DNA of 64,000 nucleotides from Toxonevra muliebris (GCA_963691655.1 OY829326.1:90761235-90825234); one strand, 5' to 3'; positions 1 through 10,330 are shown, numbered from the stretch's first letter. Notes: generated by a model not told the origin, from the letters alone. Made by a program: numbers and translations.

Positions 1-2145
1 AGTAGTTTTAATGTAATTATTTTCGCACCATTTGTCTGCGTCCGAAAGAATTTTCTTTTTGGGTAGTTCTTCAATTTCCCAAAACCGAGTAAGTAAATTA
101 TCTAACGAATAATTTGTTAAAATTTCTATTTTCGTAGAGTAGCAAGAAATGTTGGAAGTAGGTACTGGACCAGTTAAAATCCAGCCAAATATAGTTTGTT
201 GAGCAGTCAGGGTACCAAGTAATTTACGTTGAATGCCGTCGAGAATGACATGAGGATATAAATCTGCTCCAATTAAAATATCGACCGATGAATGTTGCCA
301 AAAATGTGGATCTGCCCACTTAAGATTAGGTAGTTGGTTACGAAGTTGAGATTCAATTACCCCGGATGGTAAATTTCCAGTAATTTGAGGTAGCACGAGA
401 GCATAGCCTTCTATTTGAATAGATGTATCAAGAGGAGAACCGAGAGTAAATGAACAAGTTTTGTTAGAATTTGCAGATACAGACTGATTAATACCAGATA
501 TTTTAGCTTGAACAGAAGCAGTAGGTAATTTAAGCAATTTACGAAGTCGATCAGAAATGAAAGAGGCTTCAGACGCAGGGTCTATTAATGCTCGAGCTAA
601 ATAAAATGAATCTAAATGACAAACATGAACTTCAGCCGTTCCTAAGAGAACACTAGTACCCCGAAAAGTCGAAAAACTTTGAGAATTTGTAGTACTGTTT
701 AAAGCAGTGGACTGTATTTGTTGATGGAAAGTTTGTTGCTCAATGGGGCGTGGCCTCGATTGAGATATTGTAGTTTGTTGAGTGGAGCGTGACCCCGAAA
801 CAGCATTTGAAACCGTAGACACTGGCTCAGTGGAGCGAAACCCCGACGGAGCAGGCAGGTTTGTAGGAGAATTTTCAATGGAACGTGATCCCGATTGACC
901 ATTCGAATTTGAAGAAAAATCTTTGTGCAATAGCGTATGATGACGTTTATTGCATACAGAGCAGTTATATGTACTTTGACAATCTCGAAGTTGATGAGTT
1001 TTAGAAAGGCAGTTTAAACAACAATTGAAGCGTTTTACGTTCAAATATCTATCATTTACTTGCATATTGAGAAAACGTTTGCAAACACGTAATAAATGAG
1101 GCTGTCTGCAAAGAACACAATTCGAATTTGACACATTGGCATGATACGTATGCATGGTCTTTTTAGAATTATTAAAGTGGGGGTTTAACGATTTATTTGT
1201 ATTGTACTGTATATGTTTGCTAGTACTAGGGCCTTTTAATTCTTCGACACATTCTAGCGTTCTGAATCTAGTAGTAAGAAATGCGTCAAGCTCTACCCAC
1301 TTAGGAAGAGCAGACTTGTTTTTAATACCTTGTTCCCATAAAGCAATAGTATTTTGAGGTAATCTTTGAATACAAAGGTAAATTATAATTGGATCCCAGT
1401 GTGAAACATTAACACTATAAAGCTGTAAAGCTGTTAAACAATTGTTAATGCCACGTTGTAATGTCCTAAGACCTGATCCAGTTTCTAAGGAAATCACAGG
1501 CAAATCAAAAAGAACTTTTATTTGACTATTGACCAAAATACGTTGGTTATTGAATGCGTCACTTAAATTTTTCCAGGCGTATTCAAAACCTTCGTTAGTC
1601 AAAGGACTCTTTTGAACGATTTCTCTAGCTTCCCCACTAGTTTTTTGAATCAGATGATATAATTTCTCAACATTACTTAAGCGAGAATTCTTTATATAAA
1701 TTGCTGTGAATAAATCGCGAAATGTTGGCCAAGTGAGGTAATCGCCATGAAAAACTTCGATATCGCACGGTGGAAGAGATATCTTACTAAATTGAGATAT
1801 TTCTTGCTCAAAATAATTGTGAGGTGTAGATGTTTGTCGCTGAGTAGGCACCATGAAATCAGATTCATGAATTTTTTCATTTATTTTAGCAAGACATAAA
1901 ACATAGCACCTATAGGTATTATTGTATTTAGAGTCAACAACAGTAATATCTTCAGCACTTGAATTATCAAACGACGCTAGACATTTGTCGTAAATTGTTT
2001 TTACTTGAGACCATAGTGTTTTAAGTTCAGTACCTTGAACATCTAAAGTGAATTTGGTATGGTCCTCAGGCTTTATGTTTGAAAAATTAGATTCAAATTT
2101 AAAAATTTGATCTGAAGCTCTAATAAAATCATCTAGCGTAGGCAT
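1..2145 (-). CDS. BEL/Pao retrotransposon Gag-protease, N-terminal part (runs off window)
   Basis: The frame opens at an ATG at 2145 and stays open for 715 codons to the left edge, so the polyprotein is incomplete. Residues from about 90 to 300 match the Gag-like region typical of BEL/Pao polyproteins (DUF1759 type). Residues 343-405 hold zinc knuckles: one C-x2-C-x3-H-x4-C, one C-x2-C-x4-H-x4-C and a third Cys/His cluster. A retropepsin-like (A17 type) site with the core LIDPASEA has its Asp at about residue 522. Reverse transcriptase, RNase H and integrase would lie outside the window. In such elements this protein packages the RNA and matures the polyprotein. I see no stop or frameshift in the visible part, and a primer-binding site and probable LTR lie upstream on the same strand. 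The family call rests on domain order and motifs; the exact lineage is not assigned. Confidence 0.85.
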   Translation of the reverse strand, partial: MPTLDDFIRASDQIFKFESNFSNIKPEDHTKFTLDVQGTELKTLWSQVKTIYDKCLASFDNSSAEDITVVDSKYNNTYRCYVLCLAKINEKIHESDFMVPTQRQTSTPHNYFEQEISQFSKISLPPCDIEVFHGDYLTWPTFRDLFTAIYIKNSRLSNVEKLYHLIQKTSGEAREIVQKSPLTNEGFEYAWKNLSDAFNNQRILVNSQIKVLFDLPVISLETGSGLRTLQRGINNCLTALQLYSVNVSHWDPIIIYLCIQRLPQNTIALWEQGIKNKSALPKWVELDAFLTTRFRTLECVEELKGPSTSKHIQYNTNKSLNPHFNNSKKTMHTYHANVSNSNCVLCRQPHLLRVCKRFLNMQVNDRYLNVKRFNCCLNCLSKTHQLRDCQSTYNCSVCNKRHHTLLHKDFSSNSNGQSGSRSIENSPTNLPAPSGFRSTEPVSTVSNAVSGSRSTQQTTISQSRPRPIEQQTFHQQIQSTALNSTTNSQSFSTFRGTSVLLGTAEVHVCHLDSFYLARALIDPASEASFISDRLRKLLKLPTASVQAKISGINQSVSANSNKTCSFTLGSPLDTSIQIEGYALVLPQITGNLPSGVIESQLRNQLPNLKWADPHFWQHSSVDILIGADLYPHVILDGIQRKLLGTLTAQQTIFGWILTGPVPTSNISCYSTKIEILTNYSLDNLLTRFWEIEELPKKKILSDADKWCENNYIKTT

Positions 2146-3337
2146 ATTTGCAATTTATTTAACGTATTATCGTAAAGATGTGCAAAAAAATAAAGAAAAA
2201 TCAAATTTAATTTCAATAAAAATTTTAATCAAAAAACAGAAAGAAATATGAAAATGATTTTCAAAGAAATTACGTTGTTCACTATTGATCACTAAAATGC
2301 AAAAAATATTCAAAAACACTTCATCACTTTTTGCGTAGAATAATTTTTAAAGTAGCGTAAATAAGTAAATAATTTTGATTTAGTTAGTATGTAAGATAAT
2401 ATTATGGAATATTTAAAAGATTGAATGCTTATTTGTTTTAGTTATTTATAGAAAAATAGTTTCTTAAATTTTATATGAAAGTAAAAAGTAGCACATAAGG
2501 GTTAAAAAACATATGTTCGAAAGTTCAACAACCTTTTCTTTTACTTTGTAGAGTTTGCTCTATATATTAAAATGTACAGCTTAATTAAATGTATGTACCG
2601 ACAAATGAGAGCGATAGTGGGATGTTCAAAATTTTGATATATATGTATTAGCTTAACGAAAGAGAGAATGCATAGAAAAAATGATTACTAAGCTAAGCAC
2701 TAATAAAGCACTAACAATTTTAACGGTATGTTATTTTCGATTGGAAGACGAAATCAAACTGTTTTATGAAGAATTACAGGGTCCGCCTACATTAAATTTA
2801 CATATATATAAATGATATCCGCTTTAACGGAATTAAACTTTGTTGATATATATTAAAAATTGACAAATAGAAAAAAGCAACTCACTAATTTTTGGAAAAT
2901 GGCGATCGCCGATAATTATTGGTATCTTTGGCACTTAGGTACAAAAAAAAATTGTTCTTTTTTTTTTCACACAGTTTTGTTGGTACACCTTGTACTTATA
3001 TGCATGCCGATGTTATACACACTATTTTGTTGTTGCTATTATGTTTTTTTTTTTTGTATATAAATTTTAGGCTGTTTGTTTTAGGTTTAATATTTTTAAA
3101 CGCGATTTGCTCAATAAATTAACTTAACTAACTAAACGCACCTTTCAAGTAAAATTTTGACGCAAGACTGAGGTTCCAACGATGTAAGCGTTTTGCTACC
3201 TGCTGTGTAGATGATGTATGTATGTACGTGGATGTTGTGTAGGATTCTTGTACAATTATTTGCAGAGACCCAGGGGAAGATCGTAGATCGCAATGCTAAT
3301 AGGTGAAAATATGGAAGAAATATGTTAGACGTGGTGC
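2146..3337 (-). other. Long 5' leader of the BEL/Pao element
   Basis: About 1.2 kb of AT-rich sequence between the primer-binding site and the Gag start codon. It has only short chance frames and poly-T/poly-A runs. I infer it is untranslated leader. It could instead hold a secondary insertion, but I see no inverted-repeat boundaries. Confidence 0.5.
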
Positions 3338-3356
3338 AATCCGGCTCGAAGGACCA
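3338..3356 (-). other. Primer-binding site matching tRNA-Tyr 3' end
   Basis: On the minus strand the element reads TGGTCCTTCGAGCCGGATT. This is complementary to the 3' end of an animal tRNA-Tyr including CCA, as recalled from known tRNA-Tyr genes. It sits 3 bases inside the proposed LTR end, the normal position for a minus-strand primer site. Confidence 0.65.
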
Positions 3357-3359
3357 AAA

Positions 3360-3595
3360 TGTTAATGCATTGGCTGGATTCAAAGCAAAATCTCCCAGGT
3401 GTGCTCGCAAAGTAAAAATAAGAAAAAGTGTAACACAAGGGTTTTATATTGTATTAAAGTTTCAGGTTTTATTGAATATAAATGCTTACGTGTTCGCTTG
3501 TTGAAAAAGATATCAAGACTGATTATTAACAAGGATGTCAAAACGGACATAAGCTAGCATCATAGAACCGATGTAAAGAAAAGCTTTTTCTAACA
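3360..3595 (-). repeat. Probable 5' LTR of the BEL/Pao element
   Basis: The segment begins TGTTAG and ends TTAACA in element sense, so its termini form the inverted pair TGTTA/TAACA. It contains AATAAA and abuts the primer-binding site. The partner LTR would be left of the window, so the length of 236 bp is inferred from termini only. Confidence 0.5.
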
Positions 3596-4317
3596 ACGGT
3601 TTCTTGCAAAAAGCGAACAGCTATATTCGAATTTAAATATATTGATTTAGATAAAAGATAAATACACTGAAAGAAGGAATATGGCTTAAACACATTTCAT
3701 CTTTTACTTTGAGCATCGTTATTGTAGTCACGTATCTTTAAGGAGCATATACCATTTATAAGAGTGTAGCCTTGACGCCCAAATACTTCTTAGTATCCCT
3801 GTCTCCCTAGATCCAAAGGATAGGGCCAATATTGTTGTAAGAACTGATGTCGTAAATGCTAATTTTTGAACAGTATTAGAATAAATTGAGGATTATGTTC
3901 AGCAAATTTTTTGGTCTTTGAATATATTATCTGAAACCATATGAACTCAGAAATGCCTACTTATATTCATCTGCTCACAAAAACTCCACAATTACCCCTC
4001 CAAATACCCACTACAATATATTACAATTTTCAGATGTTTTCAAAATTAAATACGGTCAGTAATTATGGATATAAATATGTACATATACCCACATAAACCC
4101 GTTACAGTTATGTTAACATACCCTGAGTAGTATAAGCCCTACAAAAGGATATTCTACCAGAATAACATTATTCGAGTAGAATTAAAGTAGTTTCGAGCGT
4201 CCGCTGCATTAGTATTCACAAATTTTGCGCGTAAAATCACTTCTTGTTTGGAAGGTATTTGGGTTCTCGTATTTATTATGAATCTCGGTTGTGAAAACAA
4301 TTGTATTATCTTTTTAT
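3596..4317. other. Gene-free stretch
   Basis: AT-rich sequence between the BEL LTR and a hAT fragment. I see no open frame of note, inverted repeat or recognisable element. Confidence 0.5.
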
Positions 4318-4506
4318 TTTCACAGGTTACAGAAGAAGGTTTCAAACCTATTGCAGGAGAAGCTTTCAAACCCAGCAACTTCCGTAGAATCAGATCGCAC
4401 TTTTAGTAAAGCTGGTCTTGTGATAAACGAAAAACGAACTCGTCTTATAAAAACACATTATTCACGCGTTGATGCAAAAGTGCGAAATTGCGACTTAAAG
4501 CACTAA
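4318..4506 (+). pseudogene. hAT transposase C-terminal (dimerisation) fragment
   Basis: About 60 codons read through the conserved hAT C-terminal block. The motif PATSVESDRTFSKAG is followed by VINEKRTRL, which matches the dimerisation segment of hAT transposases (usually PATS.PSER.FS.AG). Nothing upstream encodes the RNase-H-like catalytic core, so this is a broken remnant. The frame could begin at a spliced 3' exon, since CACAG precedes it at 4320-4324, but no partner exon is visible. Confidence 0.75.
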
Positions 4507-4782
4507 GATGTGAGCGTTCAATGCTAATATTGGAGATGCGAAATAGTTTAACTGCCAAAATATTACAATCTCATTGAAAAATAATGAAATTTAAAGGTAG
4601 AAAGGTGTCAAACTTTCGCAATCCGCACTTTCTCAACGTTGCAAAGGCATGTTGCATCAACCCGTGAATACCTATCTTAATAATAAACTGTTCGGCAAAT
4701 ACAGTATGTAACAAAATTGAGCAAATGAAGGGGCATTTTTGGGACATGTACTTTCAATTTTCTTGTACTAGTTACTGTATTA

Positions 4783-5070
4783 GGTTGGTTAGGTTGCAGT
4801 GGCTGTCAAGAGACACACTTAGGCCTGAACGGCCCATTGTGATACCACATAGTTGGACCTACAGTTAAACGCCGATTCCGAATGGCGGTTTGGCAATTTT
4901 TTATCGGCTTGATGGTTTTGCCATTACTATCGTATAATTCACATATACTTCATATTGATAGTGAATATAAGAAAGTTATGAACATTAACCACCAGACGAA
5001 GACTGGGATCGAACCCGAACCTCCCGGATAAAAGTCTAGTGTACTACCCATTATACTATTGAGATCATCA
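4783..5070 (-). mobile_element. tRNA-derived SINE with LOA-like 3' tail, 12-bp target duplication
   Basis: In minus-strand sense the element starts with a tRNA-like head. An A-box-like TAGTATAATGGGTAGT lies at 5043-5058 and a B-box GGTTCGATCCC at 5005-5015. A unique body follows, with TTATATTCACTATCAATATG. The element then ends in a segment containing GTGGTATCACAATGGGCC and GCAACCTAACC. It is bounded by perfect direct repeats GTTACTGTATTA at 4771-4782 and 5071-5082, the signature of LINE-driven insertion. The 3' part resembles the 3' end of the LOA-like LINE at 48.7-53.4 kb. A diverged second copy lies at 34361-34606. Confidence 0.8.
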
Positions 5071-5213
5071 GTTACTGTATTAATTACCAATAAAAATTCT
5101 TTATAGTTGGAAAGCCTCAGTTGTTTTCAATTTATGTAAAAATGCCACACAAATTATGCTAAGGATTTATTTTAGAAAAAGCCTCAAAATTATAATTTTT
5201 ATGGAAGTTCGAT

Positions 5214-5272
5214 ACTATCGATAGTACACCTTGATAGTATCGCAAACTATCGATAGTCGAATCTATCGATAG
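5214..5272. promoter_or_regulatory. Cluster of TATCGATA palindromes (DRE/BEAF-32-like)
   Basis: Three copies of CTATCGATAG (about 5215, 5248 and 5263) and one GATAGTATCG lie within 60 bp. TATCGATA is the DRE bound by DREF in flies, and clustered CGATA is the recognition core of the insulator protein BEAF-32. No intact host promoter is visible beside it, so a role is inferred. The cluster could also belong to a repeat. Confidence 0.45.
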
Positions 5273-5318
5273 CTTTCTACCTCTATTATAAACTGCGGTT
5301 CGAACTAAAGTTTGGTAC

Positions 5319-6075
5319 CAGTGTTGCATCGAGTGAAAATAAGAATGTACGACAAAAAAATAAAAACGTACTTTAAAAACAAAAACGTATTAGTTTTTAA
5401 ATATTTATTTTGAATTTTTATGTTAAGTAAAGAAATGTACCCAAAAAAAAAAAAAAGTTCACCCCTTTTTAATTTTTACATTTGTTATATATACCTTTGT
5501 TATATATTATACCATTTGTTATATATTATACCTACCCTACCCACATCACATATTGCCATTGCCATTGCCATACGTGCATAAAAATAAATATATATCTATA
5601 TATTATGCATTTACGCCGATGCTACTTCAATAATTACAAAATTACAGCAAAAAAAAAAGAGCCCGCGCAAATGATTTCTGCAAACTCATACAAAAACAAA
5701 TGAATCGTACGCAGCAGTGATTTATGCAAAGAAAAATGTACGAATACCAAAACAAAACGGGTACCAAAAATACGAAAACCAAAACGTACTCAGTTTGTAT
5801 GGGGTTCTCATAGTAAAAGAATACATTTATTTTTCGTACTTGTATTTTAGTTTGGTATTCGTACATAAGTCTCTTTCTCTGTCGCACTTGCATTAACCAT
5901 CTTGTTTGTTTTTCTCATCTGTTTCGTATTGATGAAAGGGAAAGAAGAAAAATAATGCATTGTTGGAAATATTTGGTAGCAATAAAAAGTACTAATACCA
6001 AAAAAAAAGGATTTGTATCAGAAAAATTAGAAACGTACCCTAAATGGTACGAAAGTACGCAGTTGTGCAACAGTA
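5319..6075. mobile_element. hAT-like MITE, 757 bp, perfect 8-bp TSD
   Basis: The termini are CAGTGTTGCA on the left and the inverted form of TACTGTTGCA on the right. They are flanked by the identical 8-mer TTTGGTAC (5311-5318 and 6076-6083). Eight-base duplications and CAGTG-type ends are characteristic of hAT. The interior is rich in GTACGAA/GTACC subterminal motifs and has no transposase, so it is non-autonomous. Confidence 0.8.
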
Positions 6076-6083
6076 TTTGGTAC

Positions 6084-7140
6084 ATTACTTGTACTATTTT
6101 TTTAATTCTCTTTAACCCGGCGTCAATGAACATGGGTATATTACCGAGCTGTTCAGTGATTTTAGGTTAACTTTGTTGATCTTATCTTTTTGTTTCAAAA
6201 AAAATATATTTAAGAAGAAGAGAATATTTTCATATTATTTTTTTTTTTTTTTTGCACTTAAAATGTTTTTATGAAATTAAAAAAGAAAACTTAAAAAAAA
6301 ATTCGGCTATCAGTATCACACACTCAGTTCATTGATGATATAACAAAAAGTATGTTCATTGACGACGGGTTAAATTTGTCATGATTTAAACAAAGGGGTT
6401 CCATATCTCCCGGAGTTACCCTATTCTCTCTATTGAGTATTATATTCCAAAAATGTGATTATCAAAAAATTTTACTCATTTAGATTTGTTTTAAACCGCT
6501 AGACGGTGAATAAAATTTATTTTCAATAGTTTCTTTATTTCTGTTTGATTAATTCTGTGGTCAAAAGCAGTAATCGCTTAAGTCTGAAAAACGCACTTCG
6601 AGTAAACACGGTTTGAAGTTAATGTGATTGTGATTTACGTACAAGTGCATTGGATTAATAAGAATACTATAGCATTTATAACTCAATTCTGTTTAAAGTC
6701 GACTTAAGCGATATAAGATTCAGTTGAGTACCCCCTTGAAACTTTTGGTCCAGGCCCCTGCCTTTTTTTCTTTTTGATTTTGGCGTTATTTTTACATATT
6801 TTTATTGAATTTTTTGTAGATTTAGATCCTCTTTTGAAACTTTTGCTTCCGGTTAGGTGCACAAAAAAATTTGTATTTCCTCTGTGAACGCCCCAATATC
6901 CAAATCCGTAGTCTCCATTTTTTAGAAGACTGACTGCAGAACTGGACGACCTGGTGGAGATCTTACCAATAGACCCTATAAGGTTCATTAGAAGTACTGA
7001 GTGGTTTAGGATGGATAGATGTTTGTGGAGATCTGTTTCGTGGGTAGATTCCACAATGCATAAAGACATCATAATAGATAAAATTTTTGGCCACCGTGGA
7101 CGTTTAGTTTTTTTGAGCACTTCGGTTTAACCTAACCTAA
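6084..7140. other. Unassigned stretch with one 138-codon frame and an AACCT tail
   Basis: A minus-strand frame at 6704-7120 encodes 138 residues, with a basic, Lys-rich C-terminus. I recognise no domain, and conservation would be needed to call it a gene. On the plus strand the same region ends at 7125-7140 in TTTAACCTAACCTAA, the tail style of the LOA-like LINE and SINE in this window. A non-coding retroposon 3' fragment is therefore more likely. 6084-6700 shows only homopolymer-rich sequence. Confidence 0.3.
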
Positions 7141-7459
7141 AAGAATCATTTAACCATTTATAAACACCTTAATTTTGAGTTCCCCAATAATAAACATTTA
7201 AGGGACAGAATTGCTACAAAAACGTTTATATGTAAATTCATGTACATAGCTGGACAAAATAATAGGTATTAGCATATTATTTTTCAAAAGCACTTGGCTT
7301 TCATATATTTTTTTATTATCCCTCAAAGAATAAATTAGTTTTCAATATAAACAGGCTTCAGCGTCATAACAAAAAAAAATAGCTTCACAAAGTTTAAAAA
7401 GTAACTTATCTTTTGGTGAATTCATAAAATACACAAATTTTCGATTGGTCAAAATAATA

Positions 7460-8160
7460 GGTGTGCCTAGGAAAATGGTATCGGTACTCGATACTTTGTG
7501 TACTCGATGCTTTTACCTCGATATCCGATACTTTTATTATGAGTACTTGTACTCATTGAGTACATTGATGCTAGTATCGAAATTCGATACTTTTCAAAAT
7601 TTCCAGTGCAAAAATTAGTACTACACCTTTAAATACAATCAAAATTAAACAGTACAACTTGTATTGTTTTGAATATGTGTATAATCAGATGAGGCTTGTT
7701 TATGTTTAGAAATACATACTATTAATTGTTGAACAGAGGGTCGGTCGGCATTATCTCTCTTAACCCATTAAGGACGAGCGGGAACCAAAGAAGATAGATC
7801 AAGAAAGTAACTTGAGAAGAAAATTGTTTTTGAACATGGCTCAGGAACAGCTCAACGACAGGGTGTCATATGGCACCGCTAGGCATTACTGGGTTAATTA
7901 AAGTCAAAAGGAACTAACAAACATTCAAAAAATGTTTATATTGTATGTATATGCAGTTCTGTTCACCATATGTGTATAACAAATGCATATGTATATTGAA
8001 CCCTAAGTACAAAAGTGGCACAACTCAAAACTGAAACCTTTTCGAGTGACGATAAAAAACTGTGTTTGCTTATTTGTACATATAAAAATTTATTTTATAG
8101 AAAATACATATTAATAACATAAGTTTTAGTAAGCAAAAAATTTTAAATTTTGAGTTGTGC
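7460..8160 (+). repeat. Dispersed repeat R, copy 1 (GTATCGATAC-type)
   Basis: This stretch aligns by eye with about 47515-48165. Shared blocks include CCAGTGCAAAAATTAGTACT, a run through CAGAGGGTCGGTCGGCATTA, and a block near 8045-8100 with GATAAAAAACTG. The left end is packed with variants of TCGATAC and GAGTAC. No coding capacity is seen. It looks like a non-autonomous DNA element whose true ends I cannot fix. A 130-bp MITE interrupts this copy at 7764-7893. Confidence 0.6.
7764..7893. mobile_element. piggyBac-like MITE, 130 bp, TTAA target duplication
   Basis: The element starts CCCATTAAGG and ends with the inverted form of CCCAGTAATG. It lies between TTAA at 7760-7763 and TTAA at 7894-7897, which is piggyBac behaviour. 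The paralogous repeat at 47750-47757 has the uninterrupted site TTAATTAA in the same sequence context, directly showing an empty site. Inner terminal similarity continues with GAGCGG against TAGCGG. Confidence 0.75.
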
Positions 8161-8711
8161 CACTTTTGTAGTTGGGGTTAAATATGTTTCTATATAAAAT
8201 AAATATTTCCATTTTTTATAAATTTTTTGTATATACATAGGGTGTGTGTGAAATTGTAACTTTTTCTCTATGAGAAAAATTTGTAATTTTGATGTGCGAA
8301 ATGGTGATAAAATTTTGACAGAGAAAATTTTGACATTTCCAAATTGTTGAGATTGAGATCGTAAACAAATAAACTGTGTGAATTTTGAGAATACAAATTT
8401 TTAATTTTTCCTGTATTTTCATGTTATTATTATTGCAATGAGAAATATATTGTTTGTTTCTTTATGCAAATAGAAAAATATAAACTAAATACAATGAGAT
8501 ATATGATAAAAACTATAAATAACAAAAATTTAATTAATGCAATTATTTCCAGGATTTGTTGGCATCCCCATTTTTCCCTGTTCATAGCGTCCATAGCTAT
8601 CTCTTTTTCTAAAAGACGTTTTTTACTCCTATTATATGAATACAATAAATATTTGTTTTATATACATCAGTTATTATAATTTACATGAGGCGTTTTTCTT
8701 TATTAGGCTGG
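8161..8711. other. Gene-free stretch
   Basis: AT-rich sequence with only short chance frames. 8238-8330 resembles part of the inverted repeat near 14.16-14.23 kb (GTGTGTGTGAAA, GTAACTTTTTCTCT, AAAATTTTGACA), so it probably contains a fragment of that repeat. Nothing else is recognised. Confidence 0.4.
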
Positions 8712-8814
8712 GGTTATATTGCTAGTATACTCGGCGAACATCATGAAATTGTTGTTGCACCGAATACAAAGAGAGAGTCTTTACTCACTCTCACACCGAA
8801 CACGATATGCTCGA
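8712..8814 (-). mobile_element. Fragment of MITE family V
   Basis: It carries the inverted-repeat end GGTTATATTGC then AGTATACTCGGCGAACA, continuing through GTTGTTGCACCGAA. It matches the right end of the full copy at 24442-24744 in inverse orientation. It stops where PIF/Harbinger-like sequence begins, so it is truncated. Confidence 0.6.
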
Positions 8815-9500
8815 TCTTCGACTGTAGTCGAATGCCCTGATCGAACGAATTTGTGTTTGGTATTATGAGGTGCTTTCGACAGAGAATAGCGTTATAGTGA
8901 ATTTCGCTCATTTTGGCTTGTTCACGATAATATATTTCTATCAGCTGATCGTCATTTTGAAAAATAAACACGATTTGTTTAAAAATGAAGTAGAAAAAAT
9001 AAGGACAAAATAGAAATAATGGTTCAACGATTCAGCGGAAAAGGGTGAGAGCTTGATGGAACTGGTCAGAAGTAGAAAACGATGAAGCGCAGCCTTTCGA
9101 AAAAGCTTTGGCATTTACGAAATTCGTGTACAGATTTCTACAGAACTTACGACTGATCAAGGAGGCGTTTGTGGACTTGACTATTATAGATGAACTGCTC
9201 AAGCAATGCACATGAGCAAGATCAATTTCAAACATATTAAAATTGGCATCAGTTTAGCGATTTTGTGCTCAGAGATCAATCCAATTAAGCATTGGGAATG
9301 AGAATACTCTTGGACTTGCTCAGCCCAAGGTGTCTGTAGTGTTATCACAGGCTTTAGATGTCCTGTAAAATTGTATTTGCCAAAGATGAATAAAATTCAA
9401 TAAGGAGAATGCGGGGAATTACTGGTTGGTCCTAAACCATTTAGTTCTTTCTTCGTCGCACAGAACTTTTGAGGAAATACCCTTTGCAGTCAGAGGATTT
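8815..9500 (+). pseudogene. PIF/Harbinger transposase relic (i)
   Basis: Near 9018-9400 broken plus-strand frames read a PIF/Harbinger-like N-terminal half: LMEL.RSRKR, then FCAQRSIQLSIGNE and LAQPKVSVVLSQALDVL, then IKFN. The pattern (a SIGNE-like block, then QP.VS.V) is typical of HARBI1-type transposases before the catalytic core. Several stops interrupt it and the core is absent. The left border, with a GATCTTCGACTGTAGTCGAA palindrome, is shared with the copies at 36.6, 37.2 and 39.5 kb. Confidence 0.6.
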
Positions 9501-9704
9501 ACTTTCCAACAATGATACAAGTTTCTATAACTGCAATGTGTTGCTCACCACTTTAAACTTGCAAAAAATTTGCAAAAACTGTTTAAAATTAGTTTTTAGT
9601 TTTCAAAAAGCAAAAAGAAATATCAAAATACTTAAATTTTTAACAATTATTACTCAGTATGCACCATATCAAAAGCAAAATTGCGTTCAAAAGAAAATTC
9701 GATG

Positions 9705-10330
9705 CGCAACGAAAATTTCGACAGGGTTGCACGGCTCATAATATTAATTTTACATTTGATGTTCGATCTTTGATAACAAGGGCCTAAATCAGAGTTGTCA
9801 GAGCGTGCTCGTTGTGCTCGTGCTCTACTCCATGGTCTAAATTAAAAAAGAAAAACATCTATTTTATTTATTTTGGAAATTTTTAGTAAAATGTAACTGT
9901 GCATGTTAACATACCATATGCTTATTTTGTTGTTCTAAACATTACATCTTGAATTGTCACAAGTTACAGTAGCTGTTGAGCTCTTGAAAATTTTGACAAT
10001 TCATACTCATCTCAATAGTGTCAATATTTTCTTTCGAACTGTCAAAATTTTCTTTTCAGAAAAAGAGTTACCGATAAAAACACCCATACATAAGTAAATG
10101 TATTCATTTTTCATTTCTGAGTTAAGGTACGCACACACAGTTGCGATTTCATCGGTGCGAATCCGCAACATATGCGCATCTCCGATTTTGACGCATCGTT
10201 TTTTCGAACATTCACAGTTCCCCTCTTTTGTCGTCCCGAAAATGCAAACTACTGCGTTTTCATGCCAACAATTCACAGGCGACGAATTAACAAAATAATA
10301 AAGAAGAAGAGGAAGTGTGGTTTGTTGTTA
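9705..10330 (+). repeat. 0.65-kb repeat, left arm flanking gene A
   Basis: This block recurs in inverted orientation at about 13925-14605. Shared landmarks are GACAATT-type motifs, CAGTAGCTGTTGAGCTCTTG, the segment around GTACGCACACACAGTTGCG and TCTTCTTC/GAAGAAGA near the inner end. Frames of 89-95 codons in both copies are by-products of the repeat. The outer end resembles termini seen with PIF/Harbinger relics at 35.9 kb, so it may be a non-autonomous relative. Confidence 0.7.

Noticed and set aside
5482..5703. 73-codon plus-strand frame rich in Tyr and Ile
   Set aside because: Lies wholly inside the hAT-like MITE with TSDs at both ends; low-complexity sequence.
10007..10276. 89-codon minus-strand frame with Cys-rich residues, similar to a frame at 13925-14212
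   Set aside because: Both lie in inverted copies of one repeat, and the opposite strand is equally open. The similarity reflects the repeat, not gene conservation.
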